Assembly: GCA_013399875.1 (NCBI GenBank)
Contig: VXAZ01006888.1
Span: forward strand, 1 to 64,000
Source: Gymnorhina tibicen
Taxonomy: Eukaryota > Chordata > Aves > Passeriformes > Artamidae
Length of the DNA: 64,000 bases
Reading direction: 5' to 3'
Shown: positions 1 through 12,899 of the stretch, one piece after another
Layout of the letters: every line of letters begins with the position of its first letter
How positions within the stretch are numbered: the stretch's first letter is position 1
Translations under genes and position numbers: made by a program
Notes under the pieces: model-generated
What the model was told of the DNA's origin: nothing
Seen by the model: only the letters and a program-made list of their open reading frames with translations
Databases searched by the model: none

Positions 1-3000
1 ATAAAGTCTCAGTAACCTTTAAAGATGTCTGTAGCACAGGAATCAAACTTGAGAATTGAATTGGATTTTTCATGGCTTAAAGTCTGAGGAGTCTCATCCA
101 TGGAAGACCAGCTACTACAAGACACTCACATAAGTTCTAGCTGGCATATAAAAAGCATGCATGTGTAAACACCACATGTAGTTTTAGCATAAAATGAAAT
201 ACAGATACCCATGAGAAATAAATCTACAATTTAAAGAAAGAAAAATATACTGATTTTTGTTATTAGAGTTGTTTATATAAACTAATCTGAAATTCTTGAG
301 CAGAAATTCTGATGGAAAGACAATTCAGTCCATCTCCCTAGAATACTGGAACAATTAACAGTAAATAGACATAGTAAAATGACAAACAGTTCAGAAGATA
401 GCATTGTAAGCTTTATAATGCTTCTGCTTTTCAGAGATTTTTCACAAATTTTTTCATTTTGAGCCTTTGTATATTTCTTCTGTATCTCCTAAATAGTTTA
501 CTGTTATATAAACCTTTTAATACTGTCCTTTTATGTCACCCGTCTATGGGACAACTTGTCTGAAAGTGAAATGAATATATGTTTAGGAGTATTGACTATC
601 CATGGAAGCATATAAAGACTAGAGTTATTAGGATGTCCTTTAGTGTGCTGGAAAAATGGTGAGATGGTTTCACAGTCCTCTCTTTTAAGTAAGTGGGTCC
701 TGTACACTTTGTACAGAAGCATATGCAGATCTTCATAAGAGTAATGCTTTTTTTAATTTAATTTCAGTGGATAATTCCATTCACATTTATAAATAGTAAA
801 TAGCACTGACTGTGATTGCAATTGAAAAATAAGTGCTTCAGTATCTACAATTTCAACACATCGATGATGCCCTACAACGATAACAATTTATTTCTGAACT
901 CCTGTTTAACACAGGACATTGTGACAAGTTTTGTCCAATAATGTATGACTTTTCCTTTGTTATCAAAGAAAATGTCATGTTTTGCTTTCAATCTCAGAGT
1001 AATAATCTTATATCTGAGTTCAGGGACTGCATTTTCAAACCATCCTATTTTAGTGTGAGCTACTGACAAGCTGATATATGAAAAATATGAAAAAGTCTAT
1101 CAACAAAAAGTGTATCCAAAGGACCTTTAAAAGTAACCTTAAACTCAATAACTGATTGTAAGCTTATGATATTGGAACTGCTCACAGCTATCTTCTAAAA
1201 GACGTCTGTAGAGTTCACATACATTTCATAACAGCCTAAGTAATGCAGGCTAACCCAATTTTTGCAGTATCACACTTGTCAAGGCACCCAGATGATCTGT
1301 GCAATCATATGGATTTATGATCCAAGAAAAGTAGAAATTCCATGAGGGGATGATAATAGAGAGAAGCACTGAAAAAATACCAGTTCCACACAGAAAATAA
1401 GAATCAGTTTCTGATAAGTGCTTTCAGTTCAGATATGTTCATACTTTCAGAACTTATAGTCAGTATCTTATTAAACTTCCTAAAATAGTTGTAAAATAGA
1501 TGTTGTTTTCCCATTAAACAACAAGCTCAACCTAATGGGAGAATAGAGCTCATTTTTACTCCTGGGATTTTACTTACTTAAGGAGATTGTGGCGGTTTGC
1601 TTCAGTTCACCATGCAGTGCAAATTCACTGGCTAAGTGCCAGATCAAAGAACTACAGTACTGTTCAAAGTGCTATGAGCTACAATCTGACTTCCAGAGGC
1701 ATGAAAGAAAATGGAAGGGAAAAGTAAAGAAGTAAAAGATGGACAAATTGCTTAAGGTTATAGCATAGTGGCAAAGCCCACTGATATACAGAAAAAAAGC
1801 AAACAAAAAAGCTACACTATAACTCTCTGGTAGTATTTTTCTTTTCATTCCAATGGGGGAAAAAGATTTAAAAAAAAATGATCCAAGTATATGATAAAAC
1901 AGCAGTATTGGTAATGGAGAGACAAGATCAGGAAGTATCTGGGAGATTGGACTACTTGCTGAAAATATTTTCTCTAAATCTGAAAACCCATTGCTATGGA
2001 CTTCAGAGAACCCAGGAGAAAGTCCTGGCAGGTGATTGCTGTAACAACCTAGTTGCAGAATGTTTTTCAGTCAGTAATAAAGAAGCTTGTCTTTTGCTAC
2101 TGTGGGCATTTTTAGACAGCAAATTATATTTCTCACATCAAGTTCCAGGCTAAAGTTAAAATATTTAGCTTACACTATTTTTATTGTACATTCTTTTTGC
2201 AGTAGGAAAAATGCAGTCATTTGCAGGTTTCGTGGGTAGAACTACCCTGTAATGCTCAGCATCTATTTTTAAGGTGGTTATTTTATACTAGGCTCTTCAC
2301 TGTAACATGGCTAGAGTCAGATGGGAATTTCAGCCTGCAGGATTGTTTTTCCTTTTTAGTTGTAAAAAGGAAAATAAAAAGTCTAAGTGTATGGTTATAT
2401 GATGCAGGTCAAACAAGATTTATTTCATTGGTTTTAATTGTTAAGATACAAAATCTTGAAGAATGCAAGGGAAAACCTATGTGCTAGAAAGCTGGCAGAA
2501 AGATGTTACTGTTTAAGAGTGGTGACCCCATGATGATGATGATGGCCATACAAATGACAGCCTTTCTTGCCCAAAATATTTCACACTCTTTTACCTAGAA
2601 GAATATACTCAATATATTATACCCTCATGCTTTAGCCATAACAGCAACTTGGAGTCTAACCATATTTCCTCTGGATGCTACTGTGCAATCTCCTAGTGAA
2701 ACTATTACATCCACTATCACTTGCTTGGGTGTTGGGGGTCTAACATTCTTTAAATCCTGCAGTTTAAAAGGAAAAAAACACATGGGAATAAACTATGTAG
2801 TCAGACAAAAGAAGAAAATTATTTTCTAGCTTGCAGGTATATTGAAACAAACTTAATTATTACAAGTAAAACAGAAAATTAGGAACTACAACTAATGTAG
2901 GAATTACAAGTAAAACTGATGCGTAATTGAGTTGTGTCCCACAGGGAGACCTTCACCTCAAAATTCGTCCTTGAACAGATGAAATACTTGCTACAAAATT

Positions 3001-3750
3001 ATGTCAATGCTGTTTATACTACTAAATTTGAAAAAGGATAAAAAAGATGAAGATAAGATAAAGACAAATGATAAAGATAAAAATAGAAAAAGNTGTAGAG
3101 TTTCTCATTTGATAAGAGAAAACAAACCATTTACTTTGTGAGGAGATTCAGTCTCTAGATTAATTTAGATAGATTTCTTTGGTTTTTGACTTTTACTTTT
3201 TTTCCAATACAGAGACACAGATTGCAGTTGATTTTGCTACAAGTCCAAACATCTTCAAACTGCAAAATGGCAAAACATGAAGTTGTTGTGTAAAAACTAA
3301 AATTCATGAAGCTTGTTTATTGGCACTTCTCTACTTGCAACACATTTCTGAGATGCCAGCATTATTACCTGTTCATAGTGATTTTTTTTTCAAATTATGA
3401 CTATATTTCAGGATGAATAAAGGTGCTATAGTTCTGTATTAGGCAGTCCATCACAGTTCATTTCCATTTACTTAAATTATGTAAAAGCAAGGATGGTGTG
3501 CAAGGACTACAGAAGACCTTCTAACGATCTTTATCACCTCCTGCCACTGGCCATAAGAACAAAGGGGAAGAAGCTGTGACACTGGAAGAATTATACTTGG
3601 CAACACTGCTAAAACAAAGAGGATCAAAGAATGGCGTCTCTGAGTTCAAGTAGCATCTCCAGTGTCATCTCTCTTTATAGCTGGGTCATTCTAGAACAAA
3701 ACTAATAAAAACAAACCCCAAACAGTCAAACGCAGTCAGGGAAAACATTA
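1..3750. other. AT-rich intergenic or intronic DNA without recognised gene
   Basis: No exon, RNA gene or repeat family was recognised in this stretch. Short open frames, such as a 91-codon frame at 1878-2153 and an 88-codon frame at 2221-2487, have no domain, no splice context and the composition expected of chance. A short ATG-type trinucleotide run lies near 2530-2545. A degenerate GATA/GATAAA-rich tract lies at about 3034-3092 and is followed by an unresolved base at 3093. Confidence 0.7.
3034..3095. repeat. degenerate GATAAA-rich low-complexity tract
   Basis: A purine-rich imperfect tract is built from variants of GATAAA and AAGATAA. It contains one ambiguous base (N) at 3093. It looks like a decayed microsatellite, and no function is implied. 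Confidence 0.6.
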
Positions 3751-3754
3751 ATGA

Positions 3755-4552
3755 CTCTATTGAGTGTAGTTGGCAATGTTTTGTTGGCAGGGAACTTCAG
3801 GGATGGCCTCTGTGACGAGAGGCTGGGACCGCCCTGCATGCAGTAGGGCATGGCTAAGCCCACAAGCCCAGGTGGAGGCATCTCAGAGATAACATATTTA
3901 AGAAAGACAGGCAATGAAGAGTGAGGAGAAAAGTGAGGAACAGTCCTGCAGACAGCAAGGTGACAGAAGAAGGTGGAGGGGGAGGGAGGAAAGGAGAGAG
4001 GGAACATATGGTCCAGACAGCAAGAGAGTGATTCCCTTGCACCTCATGAAGAACCACTGGGAAGCAGATATCCCCACCATAGCCCATGGGTGACCCCATA
4101 GTGCAGCAGATGAACAGGCCCCAAAGGAAGCTGTAGTCTGTAGGATAGACCCATGCTGGAACAGAGCTAAAGTGTGAAGAGCAAGAAAAGCAGAGAGAAC
4201 CTGTTACACACAGCCCCCTGTTCCCCGTCTTTTCTGTGCCACTCGGGAGGGGAAGGTAGAGGATTCAGTAATAAAGGAGTGAACCTGAACCTGGGAAGAA
4301 GGTGTGTGTGGTAGAAGGTGATTTATTTTTCTGTTTTTGTTTCACCTTTCTACTCTGTTTCAAATTAATAATAAATGAAATTAATATTCCTTGAGTTGAG
4401 TCCCATTAGAGTAACTGGCAAGTCATGTCCTTTTCTTTATCTCAACTCATCAGCTATTTCAGTTTATTTTCTCCCCTTGTCATGTTGAGGAGTAGAGAGG
4501 AAGAGAGCAGATGAGTAAGGGTCAGGCAGGTGGCCAAGATCATTCCACCATG
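3755..4552 (+). mobile_element. LTR of an ERVL-type endogenous retrovirus, plus strand
   Basis: The order of blocks matches an avian ERVL-type LTR family as I remember it. First comes a GATGGCCTCTGTGA-like block near 3800, then ATAACATATTTAAGAAAG near 3890-3908. A G-rich purine tract (3972-4000) follows, then imperfect units of the CCCATGG..CAGCAGATGAAC type near 4080-4115, and a GGAGGGGAAGGTAGAGGATTC block near 4248-4264. An AATAAATGAAATTAATATTCC block near 4370-4390 can supply a polyadenylation signal. The element continues through CTTTATCTCAACTCA to a GTCAGGCAGGTGGCC..CCACCA end near 4550. I could not find a clear target-site duplication, so both ends are approximate. It is divergent and therefore old, and no internal retroviral genes are next to it. 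A fragment of the same family lies at about 40980-41251 on the other strand. Confidence 0.72.
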
Positions 4553-4555
4553 GTG

Positions 4556-6066
4556 ATGAAACAGGGTCTCTAATCAGTAGCCCAGTGTGAGAATTTGCAC
4601 ACCACCCTTCTCTTGTTTAAAAGTAATGGTAAACCCAAAGATAGAAGGTATAGGGAAAAGTGTCAATCACTTTCTCAAAGTCTGAAGAGAAAAACCTTTC
4701 AGTGCAACCTCAGACCTAAACAGTGGACTGAAAAAAATATTTTTAGGAAGCTACACTTGTATTCTGTTAGAGCATGGACATTTACTTTTGTAGATTCAGA
4801 AAATATTATGGTCATTTAGCCTGACCTCTCATGTAACATGGGCCGTAGTATCTTATTCAGTGACTTCTGCAATTAGCCTTTAGCCTAGAAATCCTGTCTT
4901 GACTTTTTCTGATTTAGATCTACTATTGACTATTGTGTTTATAGGCTAGCTTTTATTTTAGTTAAAAATAAATATTAGCTGGTGAGATTTGAAAATTTTG
5001 GATATTGTTCCTTTAAACCTCATGTATCACTGTCTCTTTTTGTAATTCTTGGATGATTAGTTCCTTGATGTCATGGTAATGTGACAAGAAAAAAATAGCA
5101 ATTTTGTTACCTCATTCCCACCAATCCAGATATTGGTGCCTGATTTAACCTACCATTAAAAATGTAAAAATAAAAGCACTTTTTACATTACTGTGGAACT
5201 TGAAATACTGAAGTCACATTTAGCTGCTCTAACTCATTATTTTAAAAGAGTATGTTATGTAGTAGAGTGAGGTAAGAGATGGTAACATTTTCTAATAAAT
5301 CAAATATATACAGTAAACCTAGAAAGGGTAAGGAGTGCAGATCCACTGCTTTTGACAGAAGATCTGCCAATTTACTGAATATATATAATTTCTGATACTA
5401 TTAAAGCAAGCTGTCCCAAACTGCAGGCTGCATAAATCTTCATTTAATAAAAACAGTAGCTCTGTTACCATACCATTTCAGAATTTCTAATCCCAGCATA
5501 GAGTGTATTTCTTGTTTGTGTAAAGAACTTCTAGTGCGTAGATCAGGGGAATAAAAGAATAAGCAAACTAAAAACACAATTCCCACATCCCAATTCTTCA
5601 TAGCAGAATTTGAGCAGCCCTGTGCATGTGCATACACCCACAGAGAAGGCTGTGGGTGGTAAATTCATTGACAAGCAGTTAAAAATAAAAAGCAAAGCCC
5701 ACTTGGTTAATTGCTCATGTTGCTTGCTTTCACAGTTGGCATTTTCTCAAATGAAAATTAAGTACTCTTTTCCAACATAGACTTTTAAAACAACAGAAAT
5801 GTTAAGCTGTTTACACACCATTTTCCGAAATTTTACAACTAGGATATCTTTAACTTTCACGTGTAATATAGAAGAGAACCAGAAGAACAGTAACAGTAAC
5901 CATCAGTTTTAAAATTTTAGGTGGATCCATAAGTATAAACTAAATTGTTTGTCACCAGTGTATCAGTACAATGACACCTACGGAAATCAGGTAAGTTGAA
6001 ACTGTTATGTTATACAGTACAATGAAAATCCTAAATTTTGTCACTGCTTTCCAGTGAGCATTATAC
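4556..6066. other. AT-rich DNA, no feature recognised
   Basis: No gene or repeat was recognised between the ERVL-type LTR and the SINE. A 74-codon frame at 4595-4819 and a 65-codon minus-strand frame at 5440-5637 show no domain or plausible splice structure and look like chance. Confidence 0.6.
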
Positions 6067-6206
6067 AGATATTTAGCTCAGGTGATTAGAGCATTGTGCT
6101 AATAGTGTCAGGGTTATAGGTTTGATCCCTGAAAGAGCCGTTCATTTAAGAGCTGGACGTGGATGATCCTTGTGGGTCCCTTCCGACTCAGAATATTCTG
6201 TGATTC
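6067..6206 (+). mobile_element. tRNA-Ile-derived SINE with CR1 tail (TguSINE1-like)
   Basis: The left half (about 6067-6139) retains tRNA-Ile features. The A-box-like TTAGCTCAGGTGATTAGAGC lies at 6073-6092, a CTAAT anticodon-loop core follows, and the B-box-like AGGTTTGATCC lies at 6119-6129. The right half (about 6150-6206) is a CR1 3' end: GGATGATCCTTGTGGGTCCC, then TTCCGACTCAGAATATTCTG, then the CR1-type terminal ATTCTGTGATTC. This two-part structure is that of TguSINE1, a family known from passerine birds, where a CR1 reverse transcriptase mobilises the RNA through its tail. The tRNA part has several changes that break pairing, so it is not a working tRNA gene. It is the best single clue to the host lineage. 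Confidence 0.85.
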
Positions 6207-7417
6207 CTTGTCTAGCCAAAAGTAAATTCACACATTCTATGATGAGAGCAGCTGTAGTTTTTAAAAGGTCCAACTGGTGAGTGGACCAAAACTATTCCCT
6301 CAATCAACACTATTTTCTCAATTGATTGTCATGATTGGTGAGTAAGAGCAGACCTCACTTGGTATGCAGCTGGTGAATGATATACTCCAAGTACTTCTTT
6401 TTCTCCACTGACTGTAATCGAATCTTTGAATGACACAGTCAGATTTCTTAGTCTGCATTGCTGATTTCAACAGCTGGATAAGACAAATCCCCTGGCCATA
6501 CTGATCCACAAATTCTTGGAAGACATTAATAACAATTTAGTTGCACAGAAGATGTAGAAAACATCTTGAGGATGTGATTCTAATTAACAGATTTTATTCT
6601 AATTAATAGAGAACTGATTGGGAATATGGATGTGGGACCTACTTAGAAAGACTAAGTATGAAATGGTTACATTTATAGTCTTCAAAACAGGAAAGCAGAA
6701 ATGCAGTAGAACCAAAACAGGAGGGCAAACTTCAAGAGAAATAGGAATTTTTATGAAAAGATTTGCCAGAAACTGTGAGCCCTGTGAAGGAAAATATGAA
6801 ATGTTATGAGTGATAAACCTGGCTAAACTGCATGATCTCAAACAAAAGAGGAAAACATTCAGAAAATGGAAACTGTATATCTGAAGAGCGGACAAAACTG
6901 TGTTAGTAATGACTACATCTACTTGATGAAATACCTTATCTTTCAGAGTCCCTTCTAAACTTATGATTTATGAAGTACAGTGGCCTTTTGCAAAGTGTCA
7001 GCTTATATTTTTATTAATACCTTAGGTAGCTTAAATGATTTTTTGTTCCCCAATTCCTTTTGTAGTCTGTGTTGTTCTTTTAACTTACCCTCTCACCTCC
7101 AGGCATGTTATGATGCAGTTTAATAAATCAAAAATATCCTGAGGACCAAACCGAAACTGGTTTCCATTTGTTGGGTTTTTTTGGTTTTTTTTTCATCTTT
7201 CTCTCAGCTTCTACTGATTTACTGCAATATAATATACTTGAAAAAATAGAACAGTTTAAATTAGTCAGTGGATACAGATGTTGAAAATTCTTGGTGTGGA
7301 CTGCTTATGAACATTTTTTTCCCACAAGACTCTTATTTTTAATTATATATTTAAATATTAGGGACATATTTTCCACCTGGTAGTTGATTCAGCATATTGC
7401 ACCATAAATTCTGGTTT

Positions 7418-7449
7418 CTCATTAGCTGTATGGCTCATTAGCTGTATGG
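7418..7449. repeat. perfect 16-bp tandem duplication
   Basis: The unit CTCATTAGCTGTATGG occurs twice in direct succession without mismatch. This looks like a recent replication-slippage event. Confidence 0.9.
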
Positions 7450-7661
7450 CTTTTTGCTATGTTGGTAAAATACAGAATGAAAAATCAGCAATGGCTGTAG
7501 TTCCCAGTCTTCAGATAATAATTCTTTTTCCATTTACTTCCTCCTTCCTTTGTTTGAATCTTATGGTGGAAGTAACCAGCTACACAAACGTGCAAGAGCT
7601 GGTGGCAGACAAATAATGACACCAGCACCTGTGCAGAGCTGCAGCTTACAGGGAACTCAAA

Positions 7662-7699
7662 AACAGCTGCAACAATAAGCAACAGCTGCAACAATAAGC
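7662..7699. repeat. perfect 19-bp tandem duplication
   Basis: The unit AACAGCTGCAACAATAAGC occurs twice head to tail without mismatch. Each unit contains a CAGCTG E-box. A third related CAGCAGCTG follows immediately. Confidence 0.9.
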
Positions 7700-8419
7700 A
7701 GCAGCTGAAGTTTGGAGTGCCAGTGAGCACACAGAAGTGAGGACAGCTGGGTTAGTGAGGTAAGCAAACACCTTCATAGGCCTCCAAACAATTCAGAACT
7801 GCCAGGACTATCTAATAATGAATTACAAACATTTATTTTCAGGGATTCATTACCTACTTGCCAAAGTGTTTAGAACTGATAAAATAGATTTATTTATGAT
7901 TTTTTTAAAAAGATCCTGTCCATCATTTTTTACTCATCAAAACAGCTCTCACATTTTTCAACTGTTTCTTTTCGAATGAAAATTTTTTTTTTGTCTAAAG
8001 TAAGGATCTTTTGTTTTCCCTGAACCTATTCTACTACAAGAAAAGTAAGAAAAGTAACAGACTACATTTAATTATTCCTTCCTTAATGGTAGAATTTAGA
8101 ATATATTTAATGAAATATATTTCTGAAGCAGAAATACCTATCAGAAATCTGATGGTTTCAACCAAAACCAAGAACATCCCTTTTTTCTAGGCAATAATGA
8201 CAAAAACTAGCATTACATCTGTACTCTGCATGACTCAAACGGATCTGGAATGGTGAAAGCACAGCTGAGAGAGATAGTACAAGGGGTTGAACTCAATTAT
8301 GTAGACAGGAAGTTTGGGCAGATGTTTAAACATAGTATCTTATATTGATAGTGTTGAATACTGATGCTAGAATTCTATGCATTTCATTTTCTGACAAAAA
8401 TATTGGGTTGGATTTTTCC

Positions 8420-8433
8420 TTTTTTTTTTTTTT
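8420..8433. repeat. poly-T tract
   Basis: A 14-nt T homopolymer sits in a T-rich stretch. No flanking retroposon body was recognised, so it is called only as low-complexity sequence. Confidence 0.8.
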
Positions 8434-10889
8434 AGGTTTCTAGGAAAATGGAATTGTAGTTGTCTAATCAGCACTACTTTCAGGTGCTGTTTTGATATTA
8501 ATTTCCAAGTCTTGATTTTTTACTTTTCTTTTCGAGGCCTACTGAAACTTTTATTGAATACATACATTCCTATTTGAGTTCCAGAAGTGTTTTCAATCAT
8601 TCTGAGGACTTTATATATATCTGCCAACTCATGAGCTCATGATTGCAAAGTACGTTTTGCTACAGGTGTTGAAATCAGTAATAGAGCTTTCTTAGCTTTC
8701 TTGAAATGGTTTCTCACACACACACAAAAAAGTGAAATGCAGCTATCTACAGAATCAGTAAATTTCTTTTTCCCTTGTATTTTTTCTGTGTCTTTACAAT
8801 TGTTTGGCCTCTGGTCCTAGTGTAGTTTCACTGCCTACACATTTGATGGCTATAAAATATTTAATGCCAGAGAAGAAAAGGAAAAAAACAACAAACACTT
8901 TCTGTCCTAATTTATGTTCTAGTACTGTCACTAACTCTTACAAAAGAAGCATCTTACAATCTGTGGAGGAAAAATGTCTAAGTTAACCTTTGAATACTTT
9001 AGATAGTTGCTGCCTTCTGTTTCAGTGAAACATACTGAAGGAAACTTCCTTAAAAACTGTTCTTGAAAGTTACACAGGATAATGTGTCCCTTAACAAGCC
9101 AAAATAAACATGTACAATAACTGAAAGCCTTCTATTCTTGAAAATATTATCAAATCTTACACACAGATGGATTGAGAGTTTAATTAAGCAACCTTTGATT
9201 GTCATAGACATCACTGTTCTCTCAGAGCTGGATAAACAGCAGAAAAAAATATCCATCAGGAACTAGTTTGATAGATCTATATCAGTTACGATTGCAACAA
9301 GATGTTATTTTATTTACGTCACCCAAACATCAAAAAAAAATATTTCAGTATCCTTACTACTGTACAGATGTCTGTTTTTAGATATCCAGTGGTGTTTTTC
9401 AAGTACAGCAGCAAAAATTATCAATATGCAAAGGCCTAATTAATGTTTGAATTTACTTAAAATGATGTTCTGAGTACTTGCTTTTTGGTGTATATGTGGA
9501 AACAGCATACACACCTCTGAATTCTCCTTTGAGCATCCCCACTGCTGAGATGCTGCATCTTGTTTTTCTGCAATAGCATTCCAGTAATAATCTATGGTCA
9601 TGTATACAGAATTGCAGGATATTGCCATGTATTTTTCTAATATAGAGCTAAATGCTTTGTTAAGACTGGAATGAATATTACTATGGCGATTATGAATACA
9701 AATGACATAATACTCCCTTTGTTTTGATGTTTTCTTTACCAAAAACAAAAACTCTGTTTGCCACTAAAATGTAAAATTAAAAAAAAAAGAGAGAGATAGA
9801 AGGTAAGCTAATTACATATTTTATAATGGGAAATATCTTTTCAAAAACCATAGGTAGTGAATAATAACCTATGCAGGCATCACTGTGCCACAGCGGAGCA
9901 AAACAATAAGTGTTGTGAAGAAAAGCACTCAATAAAGTAAATATCATTCTACTGAGTTTATGGAACAGTTATGTATAATACCACAGCACGTGTCATTTTA
10001 ATTATCCTCAAAATAATATACAACACACACCATCTTGTACATGGCAGTACATATTTGTAGGTCCTGCTTATATATACTTGGGTTCTACTTTATTCCAAGA
10101 ATCAGTGGGGAATTGCTCTTCCTTTCAGCTTCTACAATAACTTGCAATAATCAGGAAATGTTTAAATGGATGAATGCAGACAGGCTGAATTTATTCCAGT
10201 AGTGCTTAGAGGTGGCTATGTGAGCCAGCTGTGTTGGGGAAGCCAGTTGCTTTGATGTGGCACTGTGCATAAGCTCATCTATCCTACTATACAGTATAAC
10301 TTTAGATCAGAAATGTTTATGTGCCATCAGTAGTTTAATTTGTTCACAGAGTGACTTAGAATCAGGATGAAATATTTGGTTTCTGAGGGAAGTATGAGGG
10401 CAGTTGTATTTTCCTCATGTTGGTAAAAATACAAAATACATTTGTTGATTTATGCTGTTCATGATAATGTAAACTGAGCAGAAGGAAGACAAAGTTCCCA
10501 CTCTAGTTTCTACTATAACACTTGGAAAATTCCTTAATCTAGAAAACATACTGAAGTTGTTTGCAAATATGACAAAAGCGTGTCTGATTTTGTTGCTGAA
10601 CAGAAGGGGGGTTGATTAAGTGTTTCATGTTCAGCATATAAGCTTGAAAAAAGACCATTCTGCACTTCTCAGACGTTTTATTTCTAAATGCAGATGTTTT
10701 GTAAAGTTCATAATTTTAAGACTTTGATATTTTCATTTTCCTATCCCATTTTAAAAGATCATAGCGGAAGGACTTGACATAATTATTACATCTCCCTTGT
10801 GTTTTATGGAAAAGACTTATATAGCCAGGTGCTTCTTGTAACCACTTTTAATCATTCATTTCTAAAAAGGCAATTATAAATTCCCTATC

Positions 10890-11600
10890 CATGGTAAACA
10901 TTTAACCTCTCATGTCAGCAGGGCCTATCTTGTTGTTCTAAAGAGATTTTAGCTGTGAAGTGCAGATGGATTGAATTAAGTGTTTCAGCTCCCTGGAAAT
11001 TATACGAGCATCCTACCAACATCAGTCTAATCAGAAAACTATTTCCACTCTTCTGCCTTAAATAGTATCAGTCCAGGATGTGTACAGGGAGGGGGAGAAT
11101 TGCTTTAACAAATTTCACTACCGAGTGTCCCTCAAATGGTACAGAGTGACATTGCTGTTGAATAGAAGGTGCTGACTGTTATCTGTGGTTAATAGCATCT
11201 CTTGCTGGACCCCATTCAGCTGCCAGTTAGCACAAAGCCGTGTCTGCATGACTTTTAAAGGGTCTGCACTAATACACCCAGACAATCAATGGTTTCTGCC
11301 CCTTGCACAAGGACATTGGTTTGTTACCACTGCTAGATGCTGTCAACAGAAAATGACACAGGAGTCACAAAAGGTAAAATGATGTCAATTTAATCAGAGA
11401 ACAGACAAAAGGCAAACAATGCTGTCCTGGAAAGGAGTATAGCAAGGAGACTCAAGGTTGGCGTACGCCACACTTGGCAGGTCCCAGTGAAACCAGATTG
11501 AAATTCAATGATACAAAATCCAGCAATGTGACACACAGGATGAGAGCTGTTGTTTCCATTCAATTAAAATCAGCGACTGCTGCTGGCGTAAAATAAATTT
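10890..11600. other. candidate conserved non-coding element cluster
   Basis: Two blocks (about 10895-11055 and 11190-11600) have a mixed, non-repetitive base order, more GC than the surroundings, few homopolymers and several TAAT/ATTA homeodomain-type cores. They match no transposon family I know. A 65-codon frame at 11185-11382 has no domain. This is a judgement from texture only. Cross-species alignment would decide whether the region is conserved. Confidence 0.3.
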
Positions 11601-12899
11601 GACAAAATACCAAGAGAATCTGCATTGTAGGTCAAACTATTTTCCTTCTAAACTGAAAGAAAATAACAGTGGGAAATAAGTTAGTGCAATTGTTGTCTAA
11701 ATTACACAAAATAATAATAAAAAAGTCATCCTGCAATTTCCTGTTCACTGTGAAGTTAAACAAAACTCTACTGATTGAGATGATTCCACTATAAAACTAA
11801 GCAATTTAAAGTGTTTACGTATTTATGAAAATAGGCTGCAAGATTTTTAAGATTCTTCTTTTTGGAATTCATACTGTGTTGTGCACATAATTTCTCAAAA
11901 ACCTGCTTATTTTCAAGGATTTATAGAAAAATAACATAGTCTTGCTTCTTATTTGTGAAAAAATTGGTTTTAGAAACAGCCTAGTTATGCATTTCTTTAA
12001 TGTGTGTGTCCTATACTGACAGGATACTGTAACCTGACTGCATGTCAACGCAAAGTTTGCAGCTTCCTCCTTCCTCTCTGTGATGACTCCCATAAGGAAA
12101 GCTTGGTGCCCAGCCAGGGAGGGATCCAAATGGTGTCTGATCTGATCTGCCAGGGTTAGGAGAACAAATCTCACATTAGGAGAATGAATCTTGCATGTCC
12201 TGTAGCCCAGATGCAAGTTTGCAAACATTTAGGCTCAGGTTCTCTTTGTCTAATGTTGAGTACCAAGCAAGAGTTCTTTTCTAGCTGACGTAAATCCAGA
12301 GGGTTATTTAGAGTTCTGAAGTTCTGAATCAACTAGAGATGCCCTATGTCTGTCTCCACTTCATACACAAGAAATGTAAATGTTAGTTTTCTAATATTTG
12401 GGATAACTTTGATCCTTTGTGTGTGTACGTGAAAACAATCATGTGATGAATGATAAGGATAATTGTTAGTGTTCAGAAAACTCCCCAGATTCTTTTGTCT
12501 TCTATGTAAACTATTAAGATGGGAAGACATTAGAAAAAAAATCTTTATTTTTTTGAAAATATGCACTTAAAAAACTTAAGATTGAAAGATGCTCAAGATG
12601 ATATAACTGCTATGGTCAGGTGAACCAGCTGTTTGTCAATTATTGGTAATATAAGAATGCTTATATTAATGAGCTTTTTGACTAATTAATCCATTAAACT
12701 TTCTTGTTCTGTTGTACTGATTATTTGTTACAGTAAAAAAAAATACTTCTGAGAATTTGCGAAGAATTCTACATATGTGTAATTTCTTGACCTACATAAT
12801 AAGTCTAGAACTTATTTGAGTATTCTAAAGACCTTTCTGGTCATCTGCATGTCATATCTGCCTGTAAACTACTTCAAAGTAAATGAAAGTAACTGTAAT

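Larger units (their letters stand above)
6207..10890. other. AT-rich DNA with short tandem duplications, no gene recognised
   Basis: No exon or classified repeat was seen. Small features are two perfect short tandem duplications (7418-7449 and 7662-7699), a T run at 8420-8433, and a short CA run near 8716. A 102-codon minus-strand frame at 9440-9748 has no recognisable domain and is taken as chance. Confidence 0.6.

Noticed and set aside
6067..6139. tRNA-Ile gene
   Set aside because: The A and B boxes are visible, but stems carry mismatches and the sequence continues into a CR1 tail. It is a SINE head, not a functional tRNA.
9440..9748. 102-codon minus-strand ORF
   Set aside because: No domain, no splice or promoter context, and AT-rich composition like its surroundings. 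A frame of this length is expected by chance in 64 kb.
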